Assembly: GCA_028868995.1 (NCBI GenBank)
Contig: JAGWTH010000030.1
Span: 1 to 49,663 of the forward strand
Reading direction: 5' to 3'
DNA from: Burkholderiales bacterium
GTDB taxonomy: Bacteria > Pseudomonadota > Gammaproteobacteria > Burkholderiales > Burkholderiaceae_C
Length of the DNA stretch: 49,663 nucleotides
This document shows, one piece after another, positions 34,910-43,139 of this stretch. A program made the translations under genes and the position numbers. Every line of letters begins with the position of its first letter. Position 1 is the stretch's first letter. Below the pieces are notes generated by a model. That model had not been told where the DNA came from. It saw only the letters and a program-made list of their open reading frames with translations, and ran no database searches.

Positions 34910-36208
34910 ATGAGCAGCAACCCCGCCCACGCGCCCCTGGCCGAACGGCTGCGGCCGAAGTCCCTGGGGGAGGTGATCGGCCAGCAGCACCTGCTGGGAG
35001 AAGGCATGCCGCTGCGCATCGCCTTCGAGTCCGGCCAGCCCCACAGCCTGATCCTGTGGGGGCCGCCCGGCACCGGCAAGACCACCATCGCCCGCCTGAT
35101 GGCCGATGCCTTCGACGCCCAGTTCATCACCATCAGCGCGGTGCTGGGGGGCGTCAAGGACATCCGCGAGGCGGTGGAACAGGCGCAGATCGCCCAGGCC
35201 CACGGCCGGCGCACCATCGTCTTCGTCGACGAGGTGCATCGCTTCAACAAGAGCCAGCAGGACGCCTTCCTGCCGCACGTGGAGTCGGGCCTGTTCACCT
35301 TCATCGGCGCCACCACCGAGAACCCCTCGTTCGAGGTGAACTCGGCGCTGCTGTCGCGCGCGGCCGTCTACGTGCTGCAGCCCCTGTCCGAGGACGACCT
35401 GAAGCAGATCGTGCAGCGCGCGCAGGCCATCGGCGCGGTGCCGGCGATCGAGCCGGCGGCGCTGGACCGCCTGATCGCCTATGCCGACGGCGACGCCCGC
35501 CGGCTGCTCAACACGCTGGAGACGCTGGCGGTGGCCGCGGGCAAGGAGAAGCTGGCGGAGGTCACCGATGCCTGGCTGCTCAAGGTGCTGGGCGAGCGCA
35601 TGCGCCGCTACGACAAGGGCGGCGAGCAGTTCTACGACACCATCAGCGCGCTGCACAAGTCGGTGCGCGGCTCCGACCCCGACGCGACGCTGTACTGGTT
35701 CGCGCGCATGCTCGATGGCGGCGTCGACCCGCGCTACGTCGCCCGCCGCATGATCCGCATGGCGGTGGAGGACGTCGGCCTGGCCGACCCGCGGGCGCTG
35801 CGGATGGCGCTCGACGCGTCCGAGGTGTACGAGCGCCTGGGCACGCCCGAGGGCGAGCTGGCGCTGGCGCAGTGCCTGGTCTACCTGGCGGTGGCCCCCA
35901 AGTCCAATGCGGTCTACGTCGCCTACAACGAGGCGCGGGCGCTGGTGCGCCGAGACGGCACCCGACCGGTGCCCCTGCACCTGCGCAATGCGCCCACGCG
36001 GCTCATGAAGGACCTGGGCTACGGCAAGGACTACCGCTACGCCCATGACGAGGAAGGGGGCTTCGCGGCCGGGGAGAGCTACTTCCCCGAAGGGCTGCGC
36101 GCCCCGCAGTTCTACCGGCCGGTGGAGCGCGGCCTGGAGATCCGCATCGCGGAAAAGCTGCGCGAATTACGCGCCCTGAACCGGGCGCGCCAAGGGGCAA
36201 ACCCCTAG
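34910..36208 (+). CDS. rarA: Replication-associated recombination protein RarA (MgsA)
   Basis: 432-residue AAA+ ATPase related to clamp-loader ATPases, acting at stalled replication forks. Walker A GPPGTGKTT is at 51-59, Walker B DEVH at 107-110, sensor I in TTENPSFEVN, and the C-terminal MgsA tetramerisation region (NAPTRLMKDLGYGKDY ... YFPEGLRAPQFY). Length matches E. coli RarA (447). It keeps the lolA-rarA order of gammaproteobacteria. The ATG at 34910 is preceded by TATAAA 9 nt upstream, so the gene probably has its own promoter. Confidence 0.96.
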   Translation: MSSNPAHAPLAERLRPKSLGEVIGQQHLLGEGMPLRIAFESGQPHSLILWGPPGTGKTTIARLMADAFDAQFITISAVLGGVKDIREAVEQAQIAQAHGRRTIVFVDEVHRFNKSQQDAFLPHVESGLFTFIGATTENPSFEVNSALLSRAAVYVLQPLSEDDLKQIVQRAQAIGAVPAIEPAALDRLIAYADGDARRLLNTLETLAVAAGKEKLAEVTDAWLLKVLGERMRRYDKGGEQFYDTISALHKSVRGSDPDATLYWFARMLDGGVDPRYVARRMIRMAVEDVGLADPRALRMALDASEVYERLGTPEGELALAQCLVYLAVAPKSNAVYVAYNEARALVRRDGTRPVPLHLRNAPTRLMKDLGYGKDYRYAHDEEGGFAAGESYFPEGLRAPQFYRPVERGLEIRIAEKLRELRALNRARQGANP

Positions 36209-36241
36209 GCGCCCGGGGGCGGTCCGGTCAGTTGCCGCCGC

Positions 36242-36247
36242 TACAAT
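36242..36247 (+). promoter_or_regulatory. Candidate -10 element (TACAAT) of livHMGF
   Basis: TACAAT about 114 nt before livH. A start near 36254 would put the hairpin at 36260 almost at the 5' end of the transcript. Confidence 0.4.
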
Positions 36248-36259
36248 CGCGCCCCGAGA

Positions 36260-36291
36260 ACCCGCCCACGGATCCGCATGGCGGGTTTTTT
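36260..36291 (+). terminator. Intrinsic terminator or leader attenuator before livH
   Basis: ACCCGCC pairs with GGCGGGT around a 13-base loop containing CGGATCCG, then a run of T. It lies 51 nt after the rarA stop and 70 nt before livH, so it may end rarA transcription or act as a regulated leader terminator. Confidence 0.75.
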
Positions 36292-36360
36292 GCTAGCTGG
36301 CGAGACGCCCCACAAAGGCGCTCCCGCCAACGCGGCGGCTTAGTAACGGAGAAAACCTCT

Positions 36361-37290
36361 ATGGATATCCTGCTGCAGCAGATCATCAACGGTCTGGTCC
36401 TGGGCAGCATGTACGCGCTGGTGGCTCTCGGCTACACCATGGTGTACGGCATCATCAACCTGATCAACTTCGCGCACGGCGACGTGCTGATGGTGGGAGC
36501 CCTCACGAGTTGGGCGATCATCACCAAGGTGCAGCACACCATGCCGGGCATCCCGGGCTGGCTGCTGCTGCTGGTGGCGACGCTGATCGCCTGCGTCGTC
36601 GCGGCGGCGCTGAACTACGTGATCGAGAAGGTCGCCTACCGGCCGCTGCGCAACAGTCCCAAGCTGGCGCCCCTGATCACCGCCATCGGCATGTCGATCC
36701 TGCTGCAGACGCTGGCGATGATCATCTTCAAGCCGAACTACAAGGCCTACCCGACGCTGCTGCCGATGGAGCCGCTGAACGTGGGCGGCGCCGTGATCAC
36801 CTGGACGCAGATCATGATCCTGGTGGTGACGGTGCTGTCCCTGGCAGTGCTCACCTACCTGGTCAGCTACACGCGGCTGGGCCGCGCGATGCGGGCGACC
36901 GCGGAAAACCCGCGGGTGGCGGCGCTCATGGGCGTGAAGCCGGACACCGTGATCTCCGCGACCTTCATCATCGGCGCGGTGCTCGCCACCATCGCCGGCG
37001 TCATGTACGCGTCCAACTACGGCACCGCGCAGCACACCATGGGCTTCATGCCGGGCCTCAAGGCCTTCACGGCGGCCGTGTTCGGCGGCATCGGCAACCT
37101 GGCCGGCGCGGTCGTCGGGGGCATGATCCTCGGCCTGATCGAGTCGATCGGCTCCGGCTACCTGGGCACCCTCACCGGCGGCGTGCTGGGCAGCAACTAC
37201 GCCGACATCTTTGCCTTCATCGTCCTCATCGTGGTGCTGACGCTGCGGCCCTCCGGCCTGCTCGGCGAACGCGTCGCGGACCGCGCCTGA
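36361..37290 (+). CDS. livH: Branched-chain amino acid ABC transporter permease LivH
   Basis: 309 residues with about eight transmembrane helices. Family stretches: LVLGSMYALVALGYTMVYG near the N-terminus and the C-terminal MPGLKAFTAAVFGGIGNLAGA region. With LivM it forms the membrane channel of a LIV-type importer for leucine, isoleucine, valine or related acids. ATG at 36361 with GGAG about 10-14 nt upstream. It is the first gene of livHMGF (10-nt gap to livM). No livJ/K receptor gene lies beside the operon. Confidence 0.94.
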   Translation: MDILLQQIINGLVLGSMYALVALGYTMVYGIINLINFAHGDVLMVGALTSWAIITKVQHTMPGIPGWLLLLVATLIACVVAAALNYVIEKVAYRPLRNSPKLAPLITAIGMSILLQTLAMIIFKPNYKAYPTLLPMEPLNVGGAVITWTQIMILVVTVLSLAVLTYLVSYTRLGRAMRATAENPRVAALMGVKPDTVISATFIIGAVLATIAGVMYASNYGTAQHTMGFMPGLKAFTAAVFGGIGNLAGAVVGGMILGLIESIGSGYLGTLTGGVLGSNYADIFAFIVLIVVLTLRPSGLLGERVADRA

Positions 37291-37300
37291 AGGAGACGAC

Positions 37301-38407
37301 ATGACCGACAAGCAGAAAAAGGTTTCCTGGGTGCTGGGCGCCCTGGCGCTGGCCATCCTGCCCCTGTTGCTGCAGGCGGCCGGCAATTTCTGGGTCCGCA
37401 TCGCCGACACCGCGCTGCTGTACGTGCTGCTCTCGCTGGGCCTGAACATCGTGGTCGGCTTCGCCGGCCTGCTGGACCTGGGCTTCGTCGCCTTCTTCGC
37501 CATCGGGGCCTACACCTTCGCCCTGCTGGGGTCGCCGCACCTGACCAGCAACTTCCCATGGTTCGCGCAGCACTTCGGCGATGCCGGGCTGCACGTCTCG
37601 GTCTGGCTGGTGATCCCGATCGGCGCGGCGATGGCCGGGGTGTTCGGCGTCCTGCTGGGCGCCCCGACCCTGAAGCTGCGCGGCGACTACCTCGCGATCG
37701 TGACGCTGGGCTTCGGCGAGATCATCCGCGTGTTCCTGAACAACCTGGACCAGCCGGTCAACCTCACCAACGGTCCCAAGGGCATCTCGCAGATCGACTC
37801 GGCCACGATCTTCAACTTCGACTTCGCGCGAACGCTGGACGTGACCGACAACTACTCGGTCAGCTCGGTCACGCTCTACTACTACCTGTTCCTGGCCCTG
37901 GTGCTGCTGAGCGTCTTCGTCTGCCACCGGCTGGAGCTGTCGCGCATCGGCCGCGCCTGGATGGCCATCCGCGAGGACGAGATCGCCGCCAAGGCCATGG
38001 GCATCAACACCCGCAACATGAAGCTGCTGGCCTTCGGCATGGGCGCGACCTTCGGCGGCGTGGCGGGCGTGATGTTCGCCGCCTTCCAGGGCTTCGTCTC
38101 GCCCGAGTCCTTCAGCCTGATGGAGTCGGTGATGATCGTCGCGATGGTGGTGCTGGGCGGCATCGGCCACCTGCCGGGGGTGATCCTCGGCGCCGTGCTG
38201 CTGTCGGCGCTGCCGGAGGTGCTGCGCTGGGTGTCCGGCGCGGTCGACCTGCAGTCGGTCACCGGCGGGCGCCTGGACGCGTCCATCCTGCGCCAGCTGC
38301 TGATCGCGCTGGCGATGATCGTCGTCATGCTGCTGCGCCCGCGCGGGCTCTGGCCTTCGCCGGAGCACGGCAAGTCGCTGCAGCGCGCCGGCAACGGCGG
38401 CAAGTAA
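37301..38407 (+). CDS. livM: Branched-chain amino acid ABC transporter permease LivM
   Basis: 368 residues, about nine to ten transmembrane helices. It has the LivM signatures LNIVVGFAGLLDLGFVAFFAIGAYTFA (first part) and KLRGDYLAIVTLGFGEIIR. It pairs with LivH. AAGGAGACGAC precedes the ATG. The gap to livG is 10 nt, again with AGGAGG before the next ATG, so the operon is tightly organised. Confidence 0.95.
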   Translation: MTDKQKKVSWVLGALALAILPLLLQAAGNFWVRIADTALLYVLLSLGLNIVVGFAGLLDLGFVAFFAIGAYTFALLGSPHLTSNFPWFAQHFGDAGLHVSVWLVIPIGAAMAGVFGVLLGAPTLKLRGDYLAIVTLGFGEIIRVFLNNLDQPVNLTNGPKGISQIDSATIFNFDFARTLDVTDNYSVSSVTLYYYLFLALVLLSVFVCHRLELSRIGRAWMAIREDEIAAKAMGINTRNMKLLAFGMGATFGGVAGVMFAAFQGFVSPESFSLMESVMIVAMVVLGGIGHLPGVILGAVLLSALPEVLRWVSGAVDLQSVTGGRLDASILRQLLIALAMIVVMLLRPRGLWPSPEHGKSLQRAGNGGK

Positions 38408-38417
38408 GGAGGCCACG

Positions 38418-39224
38418 ATGGCAGATATCGTCCTTCGCGTCGCCGGGATCTCCAAGCGCTTCGGCGGACTGCAGGCCCTCTCGGACGTGGGCCTCACCAT
38501 CGAGCGCGGCCAGGTCTACGGCCTGATCGGCCCCAACGGCGCCGGCAAGACCACCTTCTTCAACGTGATCACCGGCCTGTACACGCCGGACAGCGGCAGC
38601 TTCGAGCTGGCCGGCCAGCCCTACAAGCCCAGCGCGGTGCACGAGGTGGCCAAGGCGGGCATCGCCCGCACCTTCCAGAACATCCGGCTGTTCGCCGACA
38701 TGACGGCGCTGGAGAACGTGATGGTCGGGCGGCACGTGCGCACCCACTCGGGCCTGCTCGGCGCCGTGTTCCGCACGAAGACCTTCAAGGAGGAGGAACT
38801 GCAGATCGCCAGGCGCGCGCAGGAGCTCCTCGACTACGTGGGCATCGGCCGCCTGGCCGACTTCAAGGCGCGCACCCTGTCCTACGGCGACCAGCGCCGG
38901 CTCGAGATCGCTCGCGCGCTCGCGACCGACCCGCAGCTGATCGCGCTGGACGAGCCGGCCGCCGGCATGAACTCCACCGAGAAGGTGGTCCTGCGCGAAC
39001 TGATCGACCGCATCCGCAAGGACGGCCGCACCATCCTGCTGATCGAGCACGACGTGAAGCTGGTGATGGGCCTGTGCGACCGCGTGACGGTGCTGGACTA
39101 CGGCAAGCAGATCGCCGCGGGCACGCCCGCGGAAGTGCAGCGGGACGAGAAGGTCATCGAGGCCTACCTGGGCCACAGCCACAAGCCCACGGCGCAGACG
39201 CCGGCCGGGGAGCAAGAGCAATGA
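38418..39224 (+). CDS. livG: Branched-chain amino acid ABC transporter ATP-binding protein LivG
   Basis: 268-residue cytoplasmic ATPase. Walker A GPNGAGKT is at 38-45, the family-specific IARTFQNIRLF follows, then the signature LSYGDQRRLEIARAL and Walker B LIALDEPAAGMN. The longer insert between Walker A and the signature is typical of LivG rather than LivF. AAGGAGGCCACG precedes the ATG. Its stop overlaps the livF start as ATGA. Confidence 0.95.
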   Translation: MADIVLRVAGISKRFGGLQALSDVGLTIERGQVYGLIGPNGAGKTTFFNVITGLYTPDSGSFELAGQPYKPSAVHEVAKAGIARTFQNIRLFADMTALENVMVGRHVRTHSGLLGAVFRTKTFKEEELQIARRAQELLDYVGIGRLADFKARTLSYGDQRRLEIARALATDPQLIALDEPAAGMNSTEKVVLRELIDRIRKDGRTILLIEHDVKLVMGLCDRVTVLDYGKQIAAGTPAEVQRDEKVIEAYLGHSHKPTAQTPAGEQEQ

Positions 39225-39937
39225 GCGAGACGCTGCTGAAAGTCACGGGCCTGAAGGTCGCCTATGGCGGCATCCAGGCCGTCAAGGGGGTGGACTTCGA
39301 GGTGCGCGCGGGCGAGCTGGTCTCCCTGATCGGCTCCAACGGCGCCGGCAAGACCACCACGATGAAGGCGATCACCGGGCTGCTGCCGCTCACCGACGGC
39401 GACATCCAGTTCATGGGACGCAGCATCCGGGGCCGCGGCCCCTGGGACCTGGTGAAGGAAGGCCTGGCGATGGTGCCGGAGGGCCGCGGCGTGTTCACGC
39501 GCATGACCATCACCGAGAACCTGCAGATGGGCGCGCACATCCGCAACGACAAGGCGGGCATCGCCGAGGACATCGAGCGCGTGTTCACCACCTTCCCGCG
39601 GCTGAAGGAGCGCAAGGACCAGCTCGCCGGCACCATGTCCGGCGGCGAGCAGCAGATGCTCGCGATGGGTCGCGCGCTGATGTGCCGGCCCAAGGTGCTG
39701 CTGATGGACGAACCGTCCATGGGCCTGTCGCCCATCATGGTCGACAAGATCTTCGAGGTGGTGCAGGAGGTGTACCGGCAGGGCGTGACCGTGCTGCTGG
39801 TGGAGCAGAACGCCAGCCGCGCGCTGGAGATCGCCGACCGCGGCTACGTGATGGAGTCGGGCCTCATCAGCATGAGCGGCGACGCCAAGGTCATGCTGGA
39901 CGACCCCAAGGTGCGCGCCGCCTACCTGGGCGAGTGA
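39221..39937 (+). CDS. livF: Branched-chain amino acid ABC transporter ATP-binding protein LivF
   Basis: 238-residue ATPase, the second nucleotide-binding subunit. Walker A GSNGAGKT is at 38-45, MVPEGRGVFTRMTITENL is the LivF hallmark, MSGGEQQMLAMGRAL the signature and LLMDEPSMGLSP the Walker B region. The start is the ATG of the ATGA overlap with livG, so translation is coupled. It ends livHMGF; the next gene is convergent. Confidence 0.95.
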   Translation: MSETLLKVTGLKVAYGGIQAVKGVDFEVRAGELVSLIGSNGAGKTTTMKAITGLLPLTDGDIQFMGRSIRGRGPWDLVKEGLAMVPEGRGVFTRMTITENLQMGAHIRNDKAGIAEDIERVFTTFPRLKERKDQLAGTMSGGEQQMLAMGRALMCRPKVLLMDEPSMGLSPIMVDKIFEVVQEVYRQGVTVLLVEQNASRALEIADRGYVMESGLISMSGDAKVMLDDPKVRAAYLGE

Positions 39938-39980
39938 GGCTGCCGGCCCCGGGACGGTGGCGTCCCGGCGGGCCGGACCC

Positions 39981-40526
39981 TCAGTAGCGCCACTGCAGGC
40001 CCAGGCTGGTGCGCACATCGCGCCCTTCGCCGGGGACGCCGCGCAGTTCGAAGCTGTCGAGGCCCACGGCGGCGGAGGCGCTGCGCGTGAAGTCCCAGCT
40101 GAGGCCCACGCCGTAGCGGAAGCCGGTCTCGCCTGGGAACGGGCTGGCCAGCACCGGCGAGGCCCGGTTGAGCGTGGTGCCGACGCGCCCATAGACGCCC
40201 AGCCCCAGGTCCTGCCAGAGGCCCGCCCGGCCCACCAGGTTGACGTCGAGGCCCACCGGGTTCGCCAGGCCCAGGGCGGACGCCTCAGGGCCGAGTTCCA
40301 TGCTCAGCACCCGGGAAGCCGTCTCGCTGGCGTACAGCGGCACGCTCGAGGCATCGCCGCAGGAGAGGGTATAGCGCGAGCAGGGCAGGGGCAAGGCGCC
40401 GCCGGCCTGCAGACCCAGGGGCGCCGCGCCGGTGCGCCAGCGCAGCGAGCCGCCGGACTGGGCCAGGGCGGGGCCGGCCGCGGCCAAGGCAAGCACCAAC
40501 CCTATCAGGATGCGCTGCGACGCCAT
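39981..40526 (-). CDS. Putative outer-membrane beta-barrel protein
   Basis: 181 residues with a signal peptide cleaved after GPALAQ (about 22-23). The mature part alternates hydrophobic and polar residues in strands (LGLGVYGRVGTTL, FRYGVGLSWDFT) and ends LGLQWRY with a terminal aromatic residue, which is the BAM-recognition pattern of small barrels. Two cysteines (CSRYTLSCG) could form a disulfide. It is like OmpA/opacity-type eight-strand proteins, but no family is certain. It is convergent with livF by about 40 nt. Confidence 0.7.
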   Translation of the reverse strand: MASQRILIGLVLALAAAGPALAQSGGSLRWRTGAAPLGLQAGGALPLPCSRYTLSCGDASSVPLYASETASRVLSMELGPEASALGLANPVGLDVNLVGRAGLWQDLGLGVYGRVGTTLNRASPVLASPFPGETGFRYGVGLSWDFTRSASAAVGLDSFELRGVPGEGRDVRTSLGLQWRY

Positions 40527-40629
40527 GACGGGCTCCCTCGCACGAGTCAGGAGCCCTACTGTGCACCCCAGCTGAGCCGGCTCGTGTCAGACGATTCTCA
40601 CAAGCCCTGTAGGAGCCAGGAGGTGGCCC

Positions 40630-41601
40630 TCAGTCCACCTTGGCGCCCGAGGCCTTCACCACACTCTCGTACTTGGCGAGTTCCGAGCGCATGAAGCGGC
40701 CGAATTCTTCCGGGGTGGTGGGCACGGGTTCCGCCATGAGGCCGGCGAAGCGGGACTTCGCCTGCGGCGAGTTCAGCGCCGCCACGAAGGCGTGGTTCAG
40801 CTTCTGGACCACGTCCTTCGGCGTGCCGGCTGGCGCCACCAGGCCCCACCAGGTGTCGATGGCGAAACCCGGCAGGGTGTCGGCGACCGGCGGGACGTCC
40901 GGCACGTAGGGCGATCGCTGCAGGCTGGTCACGGCCAGCGCCCTGAGCTTGCCGGCGCGGATGTTGGGCGCGGCAGTGGCCAGGTTGTCGAAGTTGAAGT
41001 CCACCTGCCCTGACAGCAGCGCCAGCTGCGCCGGGTTGCCCCCGTTGAAGGGGATGTGCACGGCGAAGACGTGGGCGGCGCGCTTGAACATCTCCCCGGC
41101 CAGGTGGCCGGCGCTGCCGTTGCCGCCGCTGCCGTAGTTCAGGCTGCCCGGGTGGGCCTTCGCGTAGGCGATCAGGTCGCGCACGCTGGCGATCTTCAGG
41201 CGCTCGGCGGTCTGCGCGTTCATCACCAGCACGTTGGGCACGCGCACCATCTGGGTGATGGGCGCGAAGTCCTTCACCGGGTCGAAGGGCAGTTTCGAGA
41301 ACAGCCAGGGGTTGATGGCGTGGGTCGCCACCGCCGCGATGCCGATCGTGGTGCCGTCGGGCGCGGCCTTGGCGATCGCGTCGACGCCGATGTTGCCGCC
41401 GGCGCCGGGGCGGTTCTCGATGATCACCGTGCCCAGCGTGTCCTTGACCCGCTCGGCCAGCAGCCGCGCGGTGGTGTCGATGGGACCGCCCGGCGCGTAG
41501 GGGACGATCAGCCGGATCGGATGGGACTGCGACCAGGCCGCCGGGGCGGCCAGCGTCGCCGCGGCACCCAGGGAATTCAGGAGGAGTTGTCTGCGCTTCA
41601 T
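40630..41601 (-). CDS. Bug family tripartite tricarboxylate transporter substrate-binding protein
   Basis: 323 residues, periplasmic receptor of the Bug/TctC family. The signal peptide (MKRRQLLL, cleaved after AWSQ, about 25) is followed by the family opening HPIRLIVPYAPGGPIDTTARLLAERV. Further hallmarks: VIIENRPGAGGNIG and YGSGGNGSAGH. It binds a small carboxylate; the ligand is unknown. No TctA/B genes are adjacent; the window's tctBA lies 34 kb away, and orphan Bug genes are very common in Burkholderiales, so pairing is not claimed. Start at 41601 is chosen for the signal sequence. Confidence 0.93.
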   Translation of the reverse strand: MKRRQLLLNSLGAAATLAAPAAWSQSHPIRLIVPYAPGGPIDTTARLLAERVKDTLGTVIIENRPGAGGNIGVDAIAKAAPDGTTIGIAAVATHAINPWLFSKLPFDPVKDFAPITQMVRVPNVLVMNAQTAERLKIASVRDLIAYAKAHPGSLNYGSGGNGSAGHLAGEMFKRAAHVFAVHIPFNGGNPAQLALLSGQVDFNFDNLATAAPNIRAGKLRALAVTSLQRSPYVPDVPPVADTLPGFAIDTWWGLVAPAGTPKDVVQKLNHAFVAALNSPQAKSRFAGLMAEPVPTTPEEFGRFMRSELAKYESVVKASGAKVD

Positions 41602-41742
41602 GGCCGCATTGTCGCCGCGGGCCGCGGCGGGGCCGCGCTGGCAATCCCTGACACGGCCTGTCGGCAGCGTCCGACAACACCTGGCCGCCGCGCCACGTTC
41701 AAAGGTATATCCGTTCACCTTGGAATGAAAGGAAACTCAGCC

Positions 41743-42024
41743 ATGAAGCTTCAATCCCTGTTTGCCGTGATCGCGCTCGCCGCCGCCGGCACCGCCTTCG
41801 CCTCGCCCGCTGCCGACACCAAGGCGGCCCCGGTCAAACCTGTCGTGCAAGCCGCCAAGGGGGCCGAAACCAGGACGATGGCCAAGGACGACAAAGCCCT
41901 GCGCCACGAGCGCTGGGTCGCCGCCCAGGACAGCTTCCCGAACCCGCAGGTGAGCCTGAACTCGCCGGCGCGCCAGCAGCGCATGGACCAGGCCTACGCC
42001 GCCTGGCGTTCGGAGCAAGGCTGA
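41743..42024 (+). CDS. Small exported protein of unknown function
   Basis: 93 residues with a signal peptide cleaved near AFA|SPAAD (about 19-20). The mature protein is short, rich in Ala and Lys, then has a charged section ending SPARQQRMDQAYAAWRSEQG. No family recognised; similar tiny secreted proteins are frequent in Comamonadaceae. AAAGGA lies about 10 nt upstream of the ATG; an in-frame ATG at 41725 would add six residues. TATATC near 41706 may be a -10. It is divergent from the Bug gene and convergent with the reductase gene. Confidence 0.65.
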   Translation: MKLQSLFAVIALAAAGTAFASPAADTKAAPVKPVVQAAKGAETRTMAKDDKALRHERWVAAQDSFPNPQVSLNSPARQQRMDQAYAAWRSEQG

Positions 42025-42051
42025 CGCACCGGGGGGCGCTCCCGCCCCCGG

Positions 42052-43095
42052 TCAGCCGCCGTGCTTGTCCGCCTCGCTGGTGAAGGCGTCGGCATAGAAC
42101 TCCTCGGGCGGCAGGCCGCACTGCGCGGAATACTCCGCCCGGGCCGAGTCCACGACGATGGGCGCGCCGCAGGCATACACCTGGTGGCCCGACAGGTCGG
42201 GGAAGTCGGCCATCACGGCCTTGTGCACGAAGCCGGTCCGGCCGGTCCAGTTGTCCTCCGGCAGGGCATCGGAGACAACCGGCACGTAGCGCAGGTTGGG
42301 CATCTCGGCGGTGCGTTCGCGCACCCAGGCGTCCATGTAGAGGTCCGCCGGGCGGCGGCCGCCCCAGTAGAGCGTGGCCGGCCGCGCGATGCCCTTGGAC
42401 TGCATGTGCTCGATCAGCGCCTTGATCGGGGCGAAGCCCGTGCCCGAGGCCAGCAGGATGATCGGCTTGTCGGACTCCTCGCGCAGGTAGAAGCTGCCGA
42501 AGGGGCCTTCCACCCGCAGGATCTCCTTCTCCTTCATCGCCGTGAAGACGTGGTCCGTGAACCGGCCGCCCGGCATGTGGCGGATGTGCAGTTCCACGCC
42601 CGGGCCGTTGTGCGGCGCGTTGGCCATGGAGTAGCTGCGGCGCGCGCCGTCGCGCAGGATGAATTCGATGTACTGGCCCGCGTGGTAGCGCAGCGTGTCG
42701 TTGGCGGGCAGCTGCAGCTTCACCACCATCACGTCGTGCGAGACCTTCTCCAGCGAGGACACCCGCGCCGGCATCTTGCGCACCGGGAAGGCGCTCTCGT
42801 CGGTCACCTGGCGCGACTCCAGCACGACGTCGGACCGGGGCACCGCGCAGCAGGCGAGGATCAGCCCCTGGGCTTCCTCGTCGGCCGACAGGGCCTTGCT
42901 CTGGTGCGGTCCGTGGGTAACGGTGCCTTCGAGCTTGCGGCACTTGCAGGAGCCGCAGGCGCCGTCCTTGCAGCCGTAGGGCATGCCGACGCCCTGCCGG
43001 ATGGCCGCGGCAAGGATGGCCTCCCCGGCCTCCACGGTGAAAGTGCGGCCGCTGGGCTGGACGATGATCTGGAAAGGGCCGGCGGCTGCGGTCAT
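42052..43095 (-). CDS. 2Fe-2S/FAD oxidoreductase (AscD-like, CDP-6-deoxy-3,4-glucoseen reductase type)
   Basis: 347 residues: N-terminal plant-type 2Fe-2S ferredoxin domain (ligands in YGCKDGACGSCKC and LACC), then an FAD domain (RSYSMAN), then an NAD domain (GTGFAPIKALIEHM, GGRRPADLY). It transfers electrons from NAD(P)H to a partner enzyme. Automated annotation usually names this family CDP-6-deoxy-delta-3,4-glucoseen reductase; a role as a reductase for an oxygenase is equally possible. ATG at 43095. The start region is close to the divergent epimerase-like gene (44 nt between start codons). Confidence 0.88.
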   Translation of the reverse strand: MTAAAGPFQIIVQPSGRTFTVEAGEAILAAAIRQGVGMPYGCKDGACGSCKCRKLEGTVTHGPHQSKALSADEEAQGLILACCAVPRSDVVLESRQVTDESAFPVRKMPARVSSLEKVSHDVMVVKLQLPANDTLRYHAGQYIEFILRDGARRSYSMANAPHNGPGVELHIRHMPGGRFTDHVFTAMKEKEILRVEGPFGSFYLREESDKPIILLASGTGFAPIKALIEHMQSKGIARPATLYWGGRRPADLYMDAWVRERTAEMPNLRYVPVVSDALPEDNWTGRTGFVHKAVMADFPDLSGHQVYACGAPIVVDSARAEYSAQCGLPPEEFYADAFTSEADKHGG

Positions 43096-43139
43096 GCTTT
43101 GGTTATCCTCGGGCTCTGGTCGATGTCGCTGCCCCGATT

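Noticed and set aside
40630..41601. Bug protein as the receptor of tctBA
   Set aside because: 34 kb apart, opposite strand, and orphan Bug genes are common; no evidence for pairing.
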